DNA of 64,000 nucleotides from Betaproteobacteria bacterium LSUCC0117 (GCA_030441535.1 JAUJFZ010000004.1:124001-188000), one strand, 5' to 3'; positions 53,270-61,982 are shown, numbered from the stretch's first letter. The notes: generated by a model from the sequence alone, not told the origin. Program-made: numbers and translations.

Positions 53270-53349
53270 GGTGAATCCTTTGTGGTGTTGAGCGACGCAT
53301 GAGTGACCCCCCTAATTTAAGAGATTGAGAGGCGCTGGCATAATTTTGG

Positions 53350-53379
53350 TTGACGCGCGTGCGACGCGCGGCCTGATAT
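53350..53379 (+). promoter_or_regulatory. Candidate promoter with inverted repeat before FKBP gene
   Basis: TTGACG (53350-53355) is followed by CGCGCGT (53354-53360) and ACGCGCG (53364-53370), a seven-base inverted repeat over GCG, and a weak -10 TGATAT (53374-53379). The repeat sits between the promoter boxes, where an operator would act. Confidence 0.35.
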
Positions 53380-53412
53380 CGATCACTGAATTCCATCAAC
53401 TAAGGACCTGCA

Positions 53413-53766
53413 ATGAACACACAACCCTCTGGGCTACAAATCGAAGACACCATTGTTGGCGAGGGCGATGAGGCCACCGCCGGTAAGAACGTGGTTGTCC
53501 ACTATACGGGGTGGTTGTACAACGACGGCCAACAGGGCGGCAAGTTTGACTCCAGTAAAGACCGCCGTGACCCATTCACCTTTCCGCTGGGTGGCAGAAT
53601 GGTCATTAAAGGTTGGGACGAGGGGGTCGTTGGCATGCGTGTTGGCGGTGCCCGAACACTGATCATCCCCCCCGAGATGGGCTACGGTGCACGCGGTGCA
53701 GGCGGTGTGATTCCGCCAAACGCGACGCTTAAATTCGAAGTCGAGTTATTGGCGGTTTTGGGTTAA
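53413..53766 (+). CDS. FKBP-type peptidyl-prolyl isomerase
   Basis: A 117-residue single-domain FKBP with VVVHYTGWLYNDG, KFDSSKDRRDPFTFPLG, VIKGWDEGVVGMRVGGAR, IPPEMGYGARG and IPPNATLKFEVELL. It lacks a signal peptide and is cytosolic. It catalyses cis-trans isomerisation of prolyl bonds. A stand-alone housekeeping gene here, with its own promoter region. Confidence 0.93.
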   Translation: MNTQPSGLQIEDTIVGEGDEATAGKNVVVHYTGWLYNDGQQGGKFDSSKDRRDPFTFPLGGRMVIKGWDEGVVGMRVGGARTLIIPPEMGYGARGAGGVIPPNATLKFEVELLAVLG

Positions 53767-53781
53767 CTGTTTTTTCGCAGC

Positions 53782-53815
53782 GGTGATCTCGCGAGCATCG
53801 CCCCGTTATTTTTAG
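53782..53815 (+). terminator. Possible terminator after FKBP gene
   Basis: GGTGAT (53782-53787) with CTC pairs with GAG and ATCGCC (53797-53802) over a short centre with one bulge, followed by CCGTTATTTTTA. The stem is imperfect, so confidence is modest. Confidence 0.4.
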
Positions 53816-53845
53816 GTGTTGTCAACGCTAGCGTTTACCCGATTG

Positions 53846-53867
53846 TGTATAGTGAATGACATATACA
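53846..53867. promoter_or_regulatory. Inverted repeat upstream of AfuA-like gene
   Basis: TGTATA (53846-53851) and TATACA (53862-53867) form a dyad with a ten-base spacer in the AT-rich leader, 28 bases before the start at 53895. It overlaps the likely -10 area and is a candidate repressor site; no binding protein gene lies adjacent. Confidence 0.4.
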
Positions 53868-53894
53868 AGAATTAGGTTTTTTAACGGAGGCAAT

Positions 53895-54929
53895 ATGAAG
53901 ATAAACAGAAAACTCGCGGGTGGCTTGGTCTTGGCTTTGGGCACGTTGGCAGCGGGGTACACGCAAGCCGCTGGACGTGTGACGCTATATTGCAGCTCCG
54001 ATGAGGCTTGGTGCCAGCAAGCTAAAACAGAGTTCCAAAAGGCAACCGGTATCACGGTCGATATGACCCGTAAGAGTTCGGGAGAGACCTACGCGCAAAT
54101 CAAAGCCGAGTCAGCTAACCCCAAAGGCGATGTGTGGTGGGGCGGGACGGGCGATCCCCACCTACAAGCCGCTGAGGAAAACTTGACGCAAGCCTACGTG
54201 TCTCCGAATCGCCGTCGCATTGCGGCATTCGCTATGAACCAAGCCAAAGCGTCAAGTGACAAAACCATTGGTATTTACTCCGGCGCGTTGGGCTGGGGCT
54301 TCAATACCGAGTTGCTGGCTAAACAGGGCTTACCCGCACCGATGTGCTGGGCCGATTTGATCAAGCCGGCCTACAAGGGCAAGATTCAGATGGCAAACCC
54401 CAACTCATCGGGTACGGCATACACCACGCTTGCGACATTGGTGCAGTTGATGGGTGAGGATGAGGCGTTCAAGTATCTCAAGGCGCTGCATAAAAATATC
54501 AACCAATACACCAAGTCAGGTTCTGCGCCAATCAAGGCAGCTGGTCGCGGTGAAACGACAGTTGGTATCGTTTTCATGCATGACGCCGTGGCACAAGCTG
54601 CCGCAGGATTCCCTGTGAAGCCAGTCGCACCGTGTGAGGGCACGGGCTATGAGATTGGTTCGATGAGTATTATCAAAGGCGCGCGCAACCTCGAGAACGC
54701 CAAGAAGTTCTACGATTGGGCATTGACTGCTGAATCGCAGAGCCGCGCGAAGGATGTGAAGTCTTTCCAAGTACCTTCCAACCTGGACGCAGCCGTCTCA
54801 CCGCTGACACCGGACTTGTCGACAATCAAACTCATCAACTACAACTTCGTGAAGTACGGCTCATCTGCAGAACGCAAGCGCCTGCTGAAGAAGTGGGATG
54901 ACGAAGTCGGTTCAATGCCCATTAACTGA
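53895..54929 (+). CDS. ABC transporter substrate-binding protein, AfuA-like (sugar-phosphate type)
   Basis: A 344-residue periplasmic receptor with signal peptide (cleavage near TQAAG at residue 26). It belongs to the Fe(III)-transporter-like group (AfuA/FbpA) but I cannot see the paired iron-binding tyrosines of FbpA; the matching region reads NPNSSGTAYTTLATL (168-182). A His229-Asp230 pair (FMHDA) and Glu248 (CEGTGYE) lie about where, as I recall, AfuA of Actinobacillus pleuropneumoniae contacts hexose phosphate. A phosphate ester ligand is therefore more likely than iron. AACGGAGG precedes the ATG at 53895. First gene of a three-gene transporter operon. Confidence 0.85.
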   Translation: MKINRKLAGGLVLALGTLAAGYTQAAGRVTLYCSSDEAWCQQAKTEFQKATGITVDMTRKSSGETYAQIKAESANPKGDVWWGGTGDPHLQAAEENLTQAYVSPNRRRIAAFAMNQAKASSDKTIGIYSGALGWGFNTELLAKQGLPAPMCWADLIKPAYKGKIQMANPNSSGTAYTTLATLVQLMGEDEAFKYLKALHKNINQYTKSGSAPIKAAGRGETTVGIVFMHDAVAQAAAGFPVKPVAPCEGTGYEIGSMSIIKGARNLENAKKFYDWALTAESQSRAKDVKSFQVPSNLDAAVSPLTPDLSTIKLINYNFVKYGSSAERKRLLKKWDDEVGSMPIN

Positions 54930-54940
54930 TCACGACTCAG

Positions 54941-57163
54941 ATGTTTCGTCAACTTTCGGCCTCGTCTGTGGCGGGGCCGATTTTTTTAGGCTTGTTTGCC
55001 ATCGCATTGCTGCCTTGGTACATGCTCCAAGACGGTTTTTTCATTTTTGCATGGCTATCCGGTTATCCATTTGAGGCTGAAAGCGCCCCCTTGTTGTCGC
55101 TGATTTTTCAGGGACAGAAGGTCTGGTTGGTGCCGCTTGCCGCTATTTTCTGCGGCTTGTTACTCACCGTGTTGATCCCCTTGCGAGAACGTCAAAGGGG
55201 CGAGTGGGTGTTTTGGTTATCCACGGCAGGTCTCGTCTACGCTTTAGTCCAGGGTTTTGCGATTGGTATTCAAGGCTGGTCGTTTGGTGCCTTAAACGCC
55301 AGCTTTGGAGAGCTGACTGATCGTCAGTTCGGCATGGGTTACGGCGCCGTGTTCGCGCTGCTTGCGCTGTTGTTGTCTATGGCGTGGGGCTTGTCGGTCA
55401 GTGGTCGGGTACAACAAGACCCTTTCGTGACGGGCTCCTTGGCGCTCATCATCGGTGTGGTGGGTTTGTTCATCTTCATGCCTGTCGGCCAAATGTTGTT
55501 ACTGGCCTTCAAAGGTGACGGCGAAACGGCAATCTCGCTCACGGTGCTTGATCGTCTATTCGACGCAAAAATTTGGAGACTTCAGTGTTTGAGCGGTGCC
55601 GGCCAGTGCGGTGCGGCATGGAATTCTCTGGGGTTGGCGGTGGCAGTGGGGTTTTTAACCACTTTATTGGGGTTGGCGTTTGCGCTGGTCTTAACCCGCA
55701 CGCGAACACCGCTGCGGCCGCTGCTGCGCTCACTGTCGCTACTGCCTGTCATCACGCCGCCGTTTGTGATCGGCTTGTCCGTCATTCTGTTGTTTGGCAT
55801 GTCGGGTCTCGTCACGCAGATGGTTGCAGGCTGGATTGGCGTTGAGCCCTCACGCTGGATTTATGGATTCTCTGGGGTGTTGCTCGCGCAACTGCTGGCG
55901 TTTACACCCATCAGTTTCATGGTGCTGATCGGGGTCGTCGAGGGTATCAGTCCCTCGATGGAAGAGGCATCCCAAACCTTGCGAGCCACACCGTGGCGTA
56001 CGTTTAAAACCGTAACTTGGCCCTTGTTGCGACCGGGACTGGCCAATGCATTCCTGATTGGCTTCATTGAGAGCATGGCGGATTTTGGTAATCCGCTGGT
56101 ACTGGGCGGCAACTTCAACGTGTTGTCGACTGAAATATTCTTTGCCATTGTGGGCTCGCAAAACGACATGACGCGCGCTGCAATGCTGGCGTTGGTGCTG
56201 CTGTTATTCACGATCGGCGCGTTCATGCTGCAAAGCATCTGGTTGGGTAAAAAGCGATACATCACCGTCAATGGAAAAGGGGACAGTGGTGTGCACCCCG
56301 ATTTGCCATGGGCGATCAAGGGCGTCGTTGTGAGCGTAGCCTTGCTGTGGACGGTGTTCACCATCGTTGTTTACGCCTTGATTGTTTACGGCAGTTTCGT
56401 GGAGTTGTGGGGCCGCGATTGGACTTTCACTTTGAAGCACTACATCAGTGGTTTTAAGGTGCTCTGGACGCCCGACGGCGTGTTGTGGCAAGGCTCCGCG
56501 TGGAGTAGCTTGGGAACGACTCTCACCATCTCTTTGATCGCTGCGCCGTTGACGGCGGCGATTGGTCTGTTGACCGCTTGGTTGCTCACACGACAAAACT
56601 TTGTTGGTAAACAGGCCTTTGAGTTTGGTACGTTGCTGAGCTTCGCAATCCCGGGCACCGTCATTGGCGTGAGTTACATTGTCGCGTTCAACGTGCCGCC
56701 TTTTGAACTCACGGGCACGGCGGCAATTTTGGTGATCTGCTTTGTATTCCGAAACATGCCAGTTGGTGTGCGCTCAGGTATTGCTTCACTTTCCCAGATC
56801 GACAAAAGCTTGGATGAGGCCTCGATGACGTTGCGCGCGACTTCGTCGCGCACCTTTTTACGCGTGACTTTGCCACTTATAAAACCAGCCATACTGTCGG
56901 CGCTCGTTTACAGCTTTGTGCGCAGTATGACCGCTATTAGCGCGGTGATTTTCTTGGTCAGTGCCCAGCACAACATGGCAACCAGCTACATCATTGGACG
57001 TGTAGAAAACAACGAGTACGGCATTGCCGTCGCGTATTCAGTGGTGTTGATCTTCATCATGCTGGCCGCAATACTCAGCTTCCAGCTGATGACACGCGGT
57101 CGGAATATTGGGCGCCGCGGCATGGCGTCTACCGACTCGACCTTAGCCTCAGGAGTGCCATGA
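54941..57163 (+). CDS. ABC transporter permease, double AfuB/FbpB type
   Basis: A 740-residue permease holding two transport domains in one chain. Each has an EAA loop that docks the ATPase: EEASQTLRATPWRTFKTVTW in the first half and DEASMTLRATSSRTFLRVTL in the second. Extra N-terminal helices (1-190) precede the first domain, as in AfuB. It starts 11 bases after the receptor gene, and its stop overlaps the ATPase start (ATGA). Confidence 0.9.
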   Translation: MFRQLSASSVAGPIFLGLFAIALLPWYMLQDGFFIFAWLSGYPFEAESAPLLSLIFQGQKVWLVPLAAIFCGLLLTVLIPLRERQRGEWVFWLSTAGLVYALVQGFAIGIQGWSFGALNASFGELTDRQFGMGYGAVFALLALLLSMAWGLSVSGRVQQDPFVTGSLALIIGVVGLFIFMPVGQMLLLAFKGDGETAISLTVLDRLFDAKIWRLQCLSGAGQCGAAWNSLGLAVAVGFLTTLLGLAFALVLTRTRTPLRPLLRSLSLLPVITPPFVIGLSVILLFGMSGLVTQMVAGWIGVEPSRWIYGFSGVLLAQLLAFTPISFMVLIGVVEGISPSMEEASQTLRATPWRTFKTVTWPLLRPGLANAFLIGFIESMADFGNPLVLGGNFNVLSTEIFFAIVGSQNDMTRAAMLALVLLLFTIGAFMLQSIWLGKKRYITVNGKGDSGVHPDLPWAIKGVVVSVALLWTVFTIVVYALIVYGSFVELWGRDWTFTLKHYISGFKVLWTPDGVLWQGSAWSSLGTTLTISLIAAPLTAAIGLLTAWLLTRQNFVGKQAFEFGTLLSFAIPGTVIGVSYIVAFNVPPFELTGTAAILVICFVFRNMPVGVRSGIASLSQIDKSLDEASMTLRATSSRTFLRVTLPLIKPAILSALVYSFVRSMTAISAVIFLVSAQHNMATSYIIGRVENNEYGIAVAYSVVLIFIMLAAILSFQLMTRGRNIGRRGMASTDSTLASGVP

Positions 57164-58248
57164 AAGTGAATCGCAAGAGTGGTGATGCCGCCGTTGTTTT
57201 GAATCAAGTGGTCAAACAATACACTCCGGGCAGCGCGCCCGCGGTGGATCGCATTTCACTTCAGTTTGATTCGGGTCGTCTGACCACGCTGTTGGGACCT
57301 TCGGGCTGTGGAAAAACCACGACCTTGCGGATGATTGCTGGTCTAGAGATGGCAACGTCAGGGCAGATCCTGATCGGCGGCGAGGACGTCACCCGGCTCC
57401 CTGCCACCAAACGCGACGTATCCATGGTGTTTCAGTCTTATGCGCTGTTTCCACACATGCGCGTTTTTGAAAACATTCGATATGGCTTAGAGGTGGGGCA
57501 GCTCAGTGCGGCGGAAATCAATGAACGCGTCAGCTCCATCATGCGTATCACCGGCTTGGAGGCACTGGGTGACCGCTATCCGCATGAGCTATCGGGTGGT
57601 CAGCAGCAGCGCGTCGCCGTCGCGCGTGCGTTGGTGATCGAACCGCAGGTGCTTTTATTTGACGAACCTCTGTCGAACCTGGACGCCAAGTTACGTCGCA
57701 AAGTTCGGCAGGAAATTCGTGATCTCCAGCAATCGTTGGGCTTGACGGTTATCTACGTGACGCACGATCAAGAGGAGGCATTAGCTATTTCAGACACCAT
57801 CGTGGTCCTGAACAACGCGGTAGTCGCCCAAGTCGGATCGCCCCGCGAACTCTATGAGCAACCACGTACGCAGTTTGTGGCGGATTTCATTGGCGAGGCC
57901 AACATCTTGCCGTGTGAACTCACCGCCGGCGTGGGGGGTGTCACGGTGACTTTGGGCCCGATGCGATTTGAGTTGCCAAGCGTGACCGGTCGACAAGGTG
58001 CGGGTCACATCGCGGTGCAACCTGGAAAAATTGAGTTGCGCAGCGCGGACCAGCCCAGCGATGGGCATCCAAACATGCCCGGAACCCTGTCAAAGGTAAG
58101 CTACTTAGGCGACCACCTTGAGTGCGTGGTCACAACCCCATTAGGGGAGATTCTGGTTCACACGCCGGCGACGGTGACTCCGCTGACTGGGGGTACAGAT
58201 ATCGTATTGTCCATACCGCCCAGTGCGGTCGTGTTACTTGACGACTGA
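57160..58248 (+). CDS. ABC transporter ATPase, AfuC/FbpC type
   Basis: A 362-residue ATPase. Walker A GPSGCGKTT, Q-loop MVFQSYALFPH, signature LSGGQQQRVAVARAL, Walker B VLLFDEPLSNLD and switch THDQEEA are canonical. A C-terminal TOBE-type regulatory domain (about 280-362) follows. It powers uptake through the preceding double permease. The gene converges with the IMPase gene, 25 bases away. Confidence 0.92.
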   Translation: MKVNRKSGDAAVVLNQVVKQYTPGSAPAVDRISLQFDSGRLTTLLGPSGCGKTTTLRMIAGLEMATSGQILIGGEDVTRLPATKRDVSMVFQSYALFPHMRVFENIRYGLEVGQLSAAEINERVSSIMRITGLEALGDRYPHELSGGQQQRVAVARALVIEPQVLLFDEPLSNLDAKLRRKVRQEIRDLQQSLGLTVIYVTHDQEEALAISDTIVVLNNAVVAQVGSPRELYEQPRTQFVADFIGEANILPCELTAGVGGVTVTLGPMRFELPSVTGRQGAGHIAVQPGKIELRSADQPSDGHPNMPGTLSKVSYLGDHLECVVTTPLGEILVHTPATVTPLTGGTDIVLSIPPSAVVLLDD

Positions 58249-58273
58249 GTGCGACGCGGCCTAGTCGTTGCGA

Positions 58274-59086
58274 TTAACTGTGCTTGATCGGCTGGTAGTC
58301 TTTTGCGTAGGCAGCTAGCGGCTCCAGTTCCGCAAATACCGCAGGTGCCCCCGCCAAGATGGCGCTGCCGTGGCGCATCATGGTGTCGGTGTTGTAGGGC
58401 CAAAAGGCGCCGCCAGCCTCTTCAATCATCAACAGCCCAGCCAAGCAATCCCAGGAGTTGATGTGGGCCTCGTGGTAGGCCGTCAATCTGCCGGCAGCGA
58501 CATAGGCCAACATGAGAGCGCCCGATGCGTTTCGGTAATACATACCGCCACGCTTCAGGAAGGGGTCTAAAAATGTCATCAAAGTCTCGGGCGTGATGCG
58601 GCTACAGTAACCCACGCCAATCGACCCCTCGCCAATTCCTTTCGCGTTTGAAACCGCCAGTCGCTTGCCGTTGAGGTATGCGCCTTGACCTTTGCGCGCC
58701 CAATAGTGATCGTTATGGTTGGGGTCGACTGTGACGCCAATCACGACTTCACCTTTGTAAACGCATGAAATGACCACGCACCATGCCGGTATACCCGCGA
58801 CAAAATTGGCGGTGCCGTCAATGGGGTCGATGATCCAAGTAAAGTCGGCGGGCGTTTCTGTTCTCCCGTATTCTTCGCCCACGATTGCGTCACCAGGGAA
58901 GTTTTGCTCTATCGCAGCGCGAACGAATAACTCTACATTTTTGTCCGCCTGCGACACCATGTCCTGTGGTCCTTTGGACTCAATAAGCAGTGTGTCTCGG
59001 TTGTTGAAGTATTCCATGGCCAGGTCTGCCGCTTCTGCTGCGATTTTCTTTGCAGCGCTGAGTCGCGTATCAATGGGGTCTGTCAT
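58274..59086 (-). CDS. Inositol monophosphatase family protein
   Basis: A 270-residue Mg-dependent phosphatase of the IMPase/SuhB superfamily. Metal motif A is GEEYG with WIIDPIDGTANFVAG, and motif B is INSWDCLAGLLMIEEAGG, both intact. Family members act on inositol phosphates, 3'-nucleotides (CysQ) or histidinol phosphate. The position between an AfuABC-like transporter and myo-inositol oxygenase favours inositol phosphate as substrate here (inference). GAGGA precedes the ATG. It diverges from the oxygenase gene with 92 bases between starts. Confidence 0.9.
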   Translation of the reverse strand: MTDPIDTRLSAAKKIAAEAADLAMEYFNNRDTLLIESKGPQDMVSQADKNVELFVRAAIEQNFPGDAIVGEEYGRTETPADFTWIIDPIDGTANFVAGIPAWCVVISCVYKGEVVIGVTVDPNHNDHYWARKGQGAYLNGKRLAVSNAKGIGEGSIGVGYCSRITPETLMTFLDPFLKRGGMYYRNASGALMLAYVAAGRLTAYHEAHINSWDCLAGLLMIEEAGGAFWPYNTDTMMRHGSAILAGAPAVFAELEPLAAYAKDYQPIKHS

Positions 59087-59095
59087 GGAATCCTC

Positions 59096-59124
59096 TTGTC
59101 AAAAATAGGGTGCTTCGATCTAAT
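59096..59124 (+). promoter_or_regulatory. Sigma-70 promoter for the inositol oxygenase gene
   Basis: TTGTCA (59096-59101), a 17-base spacer and TCTAAT (59119-59124), each one base from consensus, lie 54 bases before the MIOX start. It gives the oxygenase a dedicated transcript. Confidence 0.6.
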
Positions 59125-59178
59125 GGCGAATATAGGATAAAAACCCAACCATCCTTCGATCGTAAAGGTAAAACAAAT

Positions 59179-59985
59179 ATGTCTCTCGATACCTTGTCCG
59201 CGCCTCCAGAGAAAGCCAAGGAGGCTTATCGCGACTACGAGAAGGCGGGTATTGACCGGATTCGGCAGTTCTATCAGACCAACCACCGGTACCAGACCGT
59301 CGATTTTGTGTTGGAGAAAAAAGCGCGTTGGCTGGGTTTCAACGAACGAGCCATGTCGCCGTGGGCGGCGCTTGATTTCTTGAACACCTTGGTGGACGAG
59401 TCCGATCCCGATATCGAACTCCCGCAGGTTGTGCACCTGTTACAGACGGCGGAAGCGATTCGACAAGATGGTCATCCAGATTGGTTTGTACTGACCGGTT
59501 TTTTACATGACTTGGGGAAGGTGCTGTGCCTCTTTGGTGAGCCTCAGTGGGCCGTAGTGGGGGATACCTTTCCAGTTGGCTGCAAGCACTCGGATAAAGT
59601 TGTTTTTGCCGAGTTTTTCAGTGACAACCCCGATTCTCTGGATGAGCGGTACAACAACCCATTGGGGATGTATGCAGCCGGTTGCGGTCTCGATGCGGTG
59701 CACCTGTCGTGGGGCCACGACGAGTACCTCTACCACCTGCTCAAGCCCTACCTACCCATTGAAGCGTTGTACATGATTCGGTATCACTCGTTTTATGCGT
59801 GGCACCGCGAGGGCGCCTACCGACACCTGACGAATGCCCAAGACGAGGCCAATTTGCGATGGGTGCAGGCGTTCAACCCCTACGATTTGTATTCGAAAAA
59901 TCCCAACCCGCCGGTTATGGCGACACTGCGCCCATATTACGAGGACTTGATGGCCAAGTACTTACCCAGTACCTTGCGTTTTTAA
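59179..59985 (+). CDS. miox: myo-Inositol oxygenase (MIOX)
   Basis: A 268-residue mixed-valent di-iron oxygenase that cleaves myo-inositol with O2 to D-glucuronate in the cytosol. All six iron ligands known from mouse MIOX have counterparts: His86 (VHLLQTAE), His110-Asp111 (FLHDLGK), His180 (SWGHDEY), His203 (RYHSFY) and Asp236 (NPYDLYS). Lys114, the DESDPD loop and EPQWAVVGDTFPVGC are also conserved, and length is close to the animal enzyme. An AAGGT site precedes the ATG at 59179. MIOX is mainly eukaryotic, with scattered bacterial examples, so its presence here is unusual. It is flanked by an IMPase, a HAD phosphatase and a Gfo/Idh dehydrogenase. Function is near certain by family. Confidence 0.93.
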   Translation: MSLDTLSAPPEKAKEAYRDYEKAGIDRIRQFYQTNHRYQTVDFVLEKKARWLGFNERAMSPWAALDFLNTLVDESDPDIELPQVVHLLQTAEAIRQDGHPDWFVLTGFLHDLGKVLCLFGEPQWAVVGDTFPVGCKHSDKVVFAEFFSDNPDSLDERYNNPLGMYAAGCGLDAVHLSWGHDEYLYHLLKPYLPIEALYMIRYHSFYAWHREGAYRHLTNAQDEANLRWVQAFNPYDLYSKNPNPPVMATLRPYYEDLMAKYLPSTLRF

Positions 59986-60653
59986 CCCCCATTCAGCAGG
60001 TCCAATACCGCGGGCATCGCGCGTAGCGCATCGTAATCGCTGGCAACCGCCAGCACGTGGGGTTGATCGAGCTCGTGGGGTGAATGTGAGGTCGCCAGAC
60101 CGATGGCGCGCATACCGCCTCGACGCGCCGCCTCGATACCAAATGGGGCATCTTCAAAAACCACACAGTTGCTCGGCGCGACGCCCAGACCCCTTGCCGC
60201 AGCCAAGAAGATATCGGGTTCTGGCTTGCCACGGTAACCCTCATCGCCACCAACGATGAATTGTGGGGGATGAGCCAGTTGCAGGTTTTTAAGTGCAAAG
60301 GCAATGTTGGTCTTGTCTCCTGCGGTGCCCATGGCCCACGGTATACCGCGCTCGGTGATGTGAGCGACGAAGGCTTTGAAGCCTTTGACCTCCCGAAACT
60401 CCGATTCAAATAAATCACGGTAAAGCGATTCTTTGTGGTGAACGTAGTCCAGCGCCTCTCGGCGATCGACAGGGCGTTCAAAGAGCAGGTCCATGCACTC
60501 CACGCAGGTCCGTCCTGTGGTCATCTGCAGCACTTTGGGTAAGGGGTGGGTCAGGCCGTGTGCCTCACAAAAGAGGGCCCAACTTTTTGCGTGATAGCCC
60601 ATCGAGTCGATCATGGTACCGTCCATATCGAAAATAAAACCCAGTTTGTGCAT
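59982..60653 (-). CDS. HAD-superfamily phosphatase, beta-phosphoglucomutase-like
   Basis: A 223-residue HAD hydrolase with the nucleophile motif FDMDGT (8-13), a helical cap, motif II GTAGD, motif III Lys in GKPEPD and motif IV VFEDAPFGIEAA. Members are sugar-phosphate phosphatases or phosphomutases. GGAGG precedes the ATG. It converges with MIOX, overlapping by TTAA, and diverges from the Gfo/Idh gene. Together with the IMPase it gives the region two candidate phosphatases. Confidence 0.9.
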   Translation of the reverse strand: MHKLGFIFDMDGTMIDSMGYHAKSWALFCEAHGLTHPLPKVLQMTTGRTCVECMDLLFERPVDRREALDYVHHKESLYRDLFESEFREVKGFKAFVAHITERGIPWAMGTAGDKTNIAFALKNLQLAHPPQFIVGGDEGYRGKPEPDIFLAAARGLGVAPSNCVVFEDAPFGIEAARRGGMRAIGLATSHSPHELDQPHVLAVASDYDALRAMPAVLDLLNGG

Positions 60654-60776
60654 GTAGCCTCCGTTGCGATGATGGATTATCTATTTTTTAAAATTCATAC
60701 ACTATTGAACTATGTGATGGCAGAATAACGCCTGTTGTGGGTAGCTGACGCTACCGATCGATCTAGGAGAACTAAA

Positions 60777-61910
60777 TTGGCGATGGCAGTGCGTTACGGC
60801 GTGATTGGTTGCGGGATGATGGGGCAGGAACACCTGCGGAACATTGCCTTGCTACCCGGGGCAACGGTGACATCCATTTTTGAACCCAATGATGAGATGG
60901 CGGCTGCCAGCCTCGGGATGGTTCCGGGCGCGCGGCGCGCAGAGTCGATTGCTGCGGTGGTGACGGCATCTGATGTGGACTGCTTGTTCATCGCCAGCCC
61001 GAATTTCCGCCACGCCGAGCAGCTGCGAGAAATTGCCGCACTACGCGATATCCCCGTCTTGCTCGAAAAGCCCGCCTGCACCAATCTGGATGATGTGGCG
61101 TCCTTGGCTGCACTCGCCCGCGATTACAAAGCGCCCATTTGGGTCGCTATGGAGTATCGCTACATGCCGCCGGTCGCTCGCTTAATCGACACCATTCATG
61201 AGAGCGGTGAGTTGGGGCACGCAACGATGTTCTCCATTCGCGAGCACCGCTTTCCTTTTTTAGTCAAAGTCGATGACTGGAACCGGTTCAACCAATATTC
61301 AGGCGGTACGTTGGTGGAAAAGTGTTGTCACTTTTTTGACCTCATGCGCGTCATGACCCGAAGCGAGCCGGTACGCGTGTTTGCATCTGCATCGGTGGCC
61401 AACAACCATCTGGATGAGCGATACGCTTTAGGTGTGCCCGATATCTTGGACAACGCTTACGTGATCGTTGACTTCGCCAGCGGTCAACGGGCGTTCTTGG
61501 AGTTGTGCATGTTTGCTGAGGGTGCGCGCTACCAAGAGGAGATTTCGGTGGTTGGTAACCGCGGCAAAGTGGAGTGTTTTGTGCCCGGTCCCGGGCGTTT
61601 TTGGCCAGCGCATTTGGGTGATGCACCGATACCCAAATTGGTGCTGAGTCCCCGCGATCCGAAGGGACCACGCGAGCTCGATGTACCGGTCGATCCGACG
61701 TTACTGGCCGCAGGAGATCACAACGGATCGACTTTCTACCAACACCAGCGCTTCAATGCAGCCGTGCGTGGCGAAGGGGCGGTGGATGTGAGCCTGCGCG
61801 ACGGTTTGATCGCCGTCGTGATGGGGTTGGCGGCCCAAGAATCAGCCGCGACCGGACAAGCAATCAGTTTGACCGAAGGCGCTTTCAATGTGCAGGCACT
61901 GCTCGGTTAA
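60777..61910 (+). CDS. Gfo/Idh/MocA-family dehydrogenase
   Basis: A 377-residue NAD(P)-dependent oxidoreductase. The Rossmann motif is GVIGCGMMGQEHL, followed by FIASPNFRHAEQL and the EKPACTNLDD signature with the catalytic Lys; the C-terminal domain has GTLVEKCCHFFDLMR. The family includes myo-inositol and scyllo-inositol dehydrogenases and glucose-fructose oxidoreductase. AGGAG (60765-60769) is seven bases before TTG 60777, so I use that start; ATG 60783 is the alternative. Context next to MIOX suggests an inositol, inosose or uronate substrate. Confidence 0.88.
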   Translation: MAMAVRYGVIGCGMMGQEHLRNIALLPGATVTSIFEPNDEMAAASLGMVPGARRAESIAAVVTASDVDCLFIASPNFRHAEQLREIAALRDIPVLLEKPACTNLDDVASLAALARDYKAPIWVAMEYRYMPPVARLIDTIHESGELGHATMFSIREHRFPFLVKVDDWNRFNQYSGGTLVEKCCHFFDLMRVMTRSEPVRVFASASVANNHLDERYALGVPDILDNAYVIVDFASGQRAFLELCMFAEGARYQEEISVVGNRGKVECFVPGPGRFWPAHLGDAPIPKLVLSPRDPKGPRELDVPVDPTLLAAGDHNGSTFYQHQRFNAAVRGEGAVDVSLRDGLIAVVMGLAAQESAATGQAISLTEGAFNVQALLG

Positions 61911-61953
61911 AAAGCCAGCAGCCTGTTGTACATCATCCTTTTTTCGACTTTTT

Positions 61954-61982
61954 TTGACAAATTCATTCATTATTCGTATAAA
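61954..61982 (+). promoter_or_regulatory. Near-consensus sigma-70 promoter for the second sugar ABC operon
   Basis: TTGACA (61954-61959), exactly 17 bases, TATAAA (61977-61982), 66 bases before the receptor ATG at 62049. This is the strongest promoter match in the window. AGGAG near 62037 is the ribosome site. Confidence 0.75.

Noticed and set aside
53895..58248. Annotation as ferric iron uptake FbpABC
   Set aside because: The receptor lacks the paired iron-binding tyrosines, and the neighbours are phosphatases and inositol oxygenase.
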